A DNA stretch of 33,681 nt from Planctomycetaceae bacterium (GTDB lineage Bacteria; Planctomycetota; Phycisphaerae; Phycisphaerales; SM1A02), in contig JAIXVI010000147.1 of assembly GCA_027483065.1 (NCBI GenBank), positions 1-33,681 on the forward strand, written 5' to 3'. The notes beneath the pieces were generated by a model that worked only from the letters and a program-made list of their open reading frames with translations, did no database searches and was not told the DNA's origin. Positions 31,393 through 33,681 of this stretch are shown here, piece after piece. The first letter of the stretch is position 1; each line of letters opens with the position of its first letter. A program made the position numbers and the translations under genes.

Positions 31393-31404
31393 TACGCTCT
31401 GTGC

Positions 31405-33420
31405 ATGGACGCGAAACTCTTCTCGAACGCGCGCAGTGTGTTTTTCGCGCTGATGGCGTTTCCTGTGATGTGCAGCACCAGCGCGGCCTTCGCGCAGGGC
31501 GCGAACGGTGGCGGAGGTTCGGCGCCTGCGACGACGCCTGCGGGGAATTCAGAGACCCCGTGGCCCATCGTGCTCGGTACGCGCGCGGCCGCGCTTGAAC
31601 GAAGTTGGCCGATCGTCGATCAGGTTGTGCTTGTGCCAGACGGTCGGACGTACCTCGACGAACTCTCGCGTTGGACAGAAACGACACGTTGGCCTGTCCT
31701 CTTTGAAGACGACGTGTACGCGCCACTCTTTGTGCGCGGGTTTAAACCTGCGCGCGTGGTGCGGCGTGCGTCGGTTGGCGCGATGCCGGAAGCCCGTGCG
31801 GATCGTGAGAAACTCATCGCAACGTCTGCCGCGGAAGCGATCAAGGATGGCGCGGTCGACATCGTTGCTGCGTGCGGAGCACGTGGATTTGCGCCGCCGA
31901 TGGTCGTGCTCGCGAGCGCGGATGATTCCGCATGGCCCGCGGCTGCGGCGCTCGCGGCCGGACGCGGCGCTCCGATTCATTGGACGAACGATGACTTTGG
32001 CCGCGTCAACGACAAGATGAACTCCGCGACGTTCGTGCAACTCGCAACTGAACTCGAGCGTGCCGCCGATCGCACGGGGCTTCCATGGCAAGGTCTTGGC
32101 GATGCGATCGATGCATTCGTTGTTTGCCGCGAAATCGCTTGGAAATGCGACCCTGATCTTCCCGAGGCGCTCAAAGTCAACATCCCGAGCGGGCCGTTTC
32201 CCACCGCGCCAGGACAACCCGTTGCAACGCTCAACACCCTCGGCCGACATCGCGATGGCATGTGGTGGGCGATGGGTTCCGGCATCGTCGGAAGCGAGGC
32301 GCGCAGCGCGTACGTGGCAATGGCTTCGCTCTTCGCGCCGCGTGAAAGCGCATGGCTCTTCCACACCTACGACGCGGGAAATGGCTGGAACGACTACGAC
32401 ACTGCGAAAGCGGTCGAGCCGCTCGAATCGCAGGGCATGGTGGTGCAATCGTGGGGCCGCGATCAATCGACCCTCGACGGTTGGCGGCGCATTCTCATGG
32501 GTGGCTTCGGTTCCGATGTGCTCTTCGTGAACTCGCACGGAGTCGCCACGCAGTTTGGCTTGGCCGCAGGCGGAACAGCAACTGCGCGCGATGTCCCCGT
32601 CTTCGATCGCCCGTCGATGGTGCACTTCCTGCACTCATTTAGTTTGGAGTTCCCTGCAAACGACGAGTGCATCGGTGGCGCGTTCCTCGACGCGGGCGCG
32701 TACGCGTATTTCGGCTCGGTCTACGAACCACTCTTGATGGCGTTCATTCCGCCCGAACTCCTCGTCCAGCGCGCCGACGCGATGATTCCATTCGCGATCG
32801 CGGCGCGCCAATTTGAAGGACCACTCGCGCGTCCGTGGCGCACGATGAGTTACGGCGATCCGCTCGCGTTGCTCGCGTCGAAGAAAAAGATCGGCGCGAA
32901 ACGCGTTGCTCCAACGGAGGACACGGCGGCGTCGCTGCGCGATGAGGCAGTGTTGTTCCTCAAGGAGTGGAGAGAGTCGAAAGACGCGACGAAACTCGCG
33001 GCCGCAATGAAGTCGCTGGAGCTCGCGGGCGAAGATGAACGCGTTCGACAAGCGTGGAAGATCGCGAGTGCGAGCGAAGGCGCGAAGGATGCGGCGCCTT
33101 ATGCACTCGGAGCGCTCTTTCGCGCGCGAGATCTCGACAACTTCGCAGTGGCCTACGCGATGACGTCGAAGCCGAATCGCGTCGCGCGTCAGATGCTTTG
33201 GCAACTGGCTCTTCCGCGACTTACGACGATCATGGACCCGCGCATCGTGGCGTTGCTCGCGCGCGATCCGCGCGGAACTGATCCTTCCCTCGATTTGCTC
33301 ATGTTGAAGCCTGCGGGGCAACGCCTCTTGGGTGACGACGGTTGGCGCGCCGCGATGGATCGACTTGCCCGCGAAACGCAGAATGAAACCGCGCGCGGGA
33401 AAATCGAAGCGTTGCGCTGA
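31405..33420 (+). CDS. Exported protein with a C25/caspase-fold-like domain
   Basis: A 671-residue protein with a signal peptide (cleavage likely after AFA-30). Residues 55-200 contain two alpha/beta-like segments (VDQVVLVPDGRTYLDELSRW and PPMVVLASADDSAWPAAAALAAG). The middle shows a gingipain-like order: NSHG with H378, then NDECIGGAFLDAGAYAYFGSVYEP with C422, then MSYGDPLALL (481-490), as in C25 peptidases where His, Cys and a final GDP motif follow each other. The C-terminal about 170 residues are helical, possibly repeat-like. Peptidase activity is inference; the His-Cys pair may be degenerate. It starts 12 bp after glpD; TACGCT ends six bases before the ATG and no Shine-Dalgarno is seen. 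Confidence 0.8.
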   Translation: MDAKLFSNARSVFFALMAFPVMCSTSAAFAQGANGGGGSAPATTPAGNSETPWPIVLGTRAAALERSWPIVDQVVLVPDGRTYLDELSRWTETTRWPVLFEDDVYAPLFVRGFKPARVVRRASVGAMPEARADREKLIATSAAEAIKDGAVDIVAACGARGFAPPMVVLASADDSAWPAAAALAAGRGAPIHWTNDDFGRVNDKMNSATFVQLATELERAADRTGLPWQGLGDAIDAFVVCREIAWKCDPDLPEALKVNIPSGPFPTAPGQPVATLNTLGRHRDGMWWAMGSGIVGSEARSAYVAMASLFAPRESAWLFHTYDAGNGWNDYDTAKAVEPLESQGMVVQSWGRDQSTLDGWRRILMGGFGSDVLFVNSHGVATQFGLAAGGTATARDVPVFDRPSMVHFLHSFSLEFPANDECIGGAFLDAGAYAYFGSVYEPLLMAFIPPELLVQRADAMIPFAIAARQFEGPLARPWRTMSYGDPLALLASKKKIGAKRVAPTEDTAASLRDEAVLFLKEWRESKDATKLAAAMKSLELAGEDERVRQAWKIASASEGAKDAAPYALGALFRARDLDNFAVAYAMTSKPNRVARQMLWQLALPRLTTIMDPRIVALLARDPRGTDPSLDLLMLKPAGQRLLGDDGWRAAMDRLARETQNETARGKIEALR

Positions 33421-33423
33421 GCG

Positions 33424-33681
33424 TTACGAGCCCGCAGGAGCTGACGGTGTCGCGGCAGGCGCGGCGGGTGAGGCTGGCTGCGAAGGTGCGCGCGGAGCCG
33501 CGCGTCGCGCGAGTGTTCCACGTGCACGTTGGATCGTGTCTTCTGCGTCGGGTTCGCAATCCTTCGCTTCGTTCAGTTGCGCGTTGGCTCGTGCATCCTC
33601 ACGCGCTGCAAGCGCCGCTTTCACGTCGTCAGCCACCGCGCATGCGAGGCCAGCGAGCCCTTGCGGCGTTGGATGAAGTTC
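33424..33681 (-). CDS. C-terminus of a probable SGNH/GDSL hydrolase, cut by window edge
   Basis: The minus strand is open from the right edge to the TAA at 33426-33424, giving 85 C-terminal residues. The first visible residues, ELHPTPQGLAGLACAVADDVKAAL, look like block V of SGNH hydrolases (DxxHPxxxG with the catalytic His); the Asp would lie just outside the window. After it comes a charged helix and a proline/alanine-rich tail (PSQPASPAAPAATPSAP). The gene is convergent with the preceding one, three bases apart. Assignment rests on one motif. Confidence 0.6.
   Translation of the reverse strand, partial: ELHPTPQGLAGLACAVADDVKAALAAREDARANAQLNEAKDCEPDAEDTIQRARGTLARRAAPRAPSQPASPAAPAATPSAPAGS

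Overview
The window is a GC-rich (roughly 60-65 % by eye) bacterial chromosome segment. Gene order, the set of proteins and the start-site style (many GTG/TTG starts and few clear Shine-Dalgarno sites) fit a Planctomycetota genome, probably of the Phycisphaerae type; this assignment is inference from gene content, not a database result. No rRNA, tRNA, CRISPR array or prophage was recognised.

Left part, minus strand (about 1-12,315). Read in the direction of transcription, a consensus-like promoter at 12,390-12,417 drives rpmF, plsX, fabH and fabD, followed by a proline-rich lipoprotein and an intrinsic terminator. Then come fabG, acpP, a second acyl carrier protein and fabF: the classic rpmF-plsX-fabHDG-acpP-fabF fatty-acid cluster with two additions. 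Downstream on the same strand lie an orphan fliN-like gene, a GH15 glucoamylase-type hydrolase, a B12-binding protein with the full CarH-type light-sensing signature but no DNA-binding domain, and a truncated exported protein at the left edge.

Middle, plus strand (12,590-22,170). rnhA, then rpsL and rpsG (str operon without fusA/tuf, closed by a textbook terminator), then an overlapping two-gene nitric-oxide sensing module (stand-alone H-NOX plus HNOBA-hybrid histidine kinase), an unrecognised exported or membrane-anchored protein, a ThiF/MoeB-type E1-like enzyme, a YbjN-family protein whose stop codon was rewritten by a 161-bp MITE-like element, a small tail-anchored protein and a DinB-like protein.

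Right part, plus strand (22,463-33,420). Two large exported helical proteins of unknown function are adjacent, appear to be diverged paralogues and differ sharply in base composition; the second is bracketed by a 30-bp direct repeat. They are followed by glpK and glpD (glycerol to glycerol-3-phosphate to dihydroxyacetone phosphate), an exported C25/caspase-fold-like protein and, on the minus strand at the right edge, the C-terminus of a likely SGNH/GDSL hydrolase.

The most unusual property is a recurrent class of short tandem arrays (periods 12-20 bp). Several begin exactly at the 3' ends of genes; at fabF and fabH every unit carries a copy of the stop codon and the period is not a multiple of three, so stops appear in all three frames. 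Others are in-frame expansions inside coding regions (glpK twice, two exported proteins).
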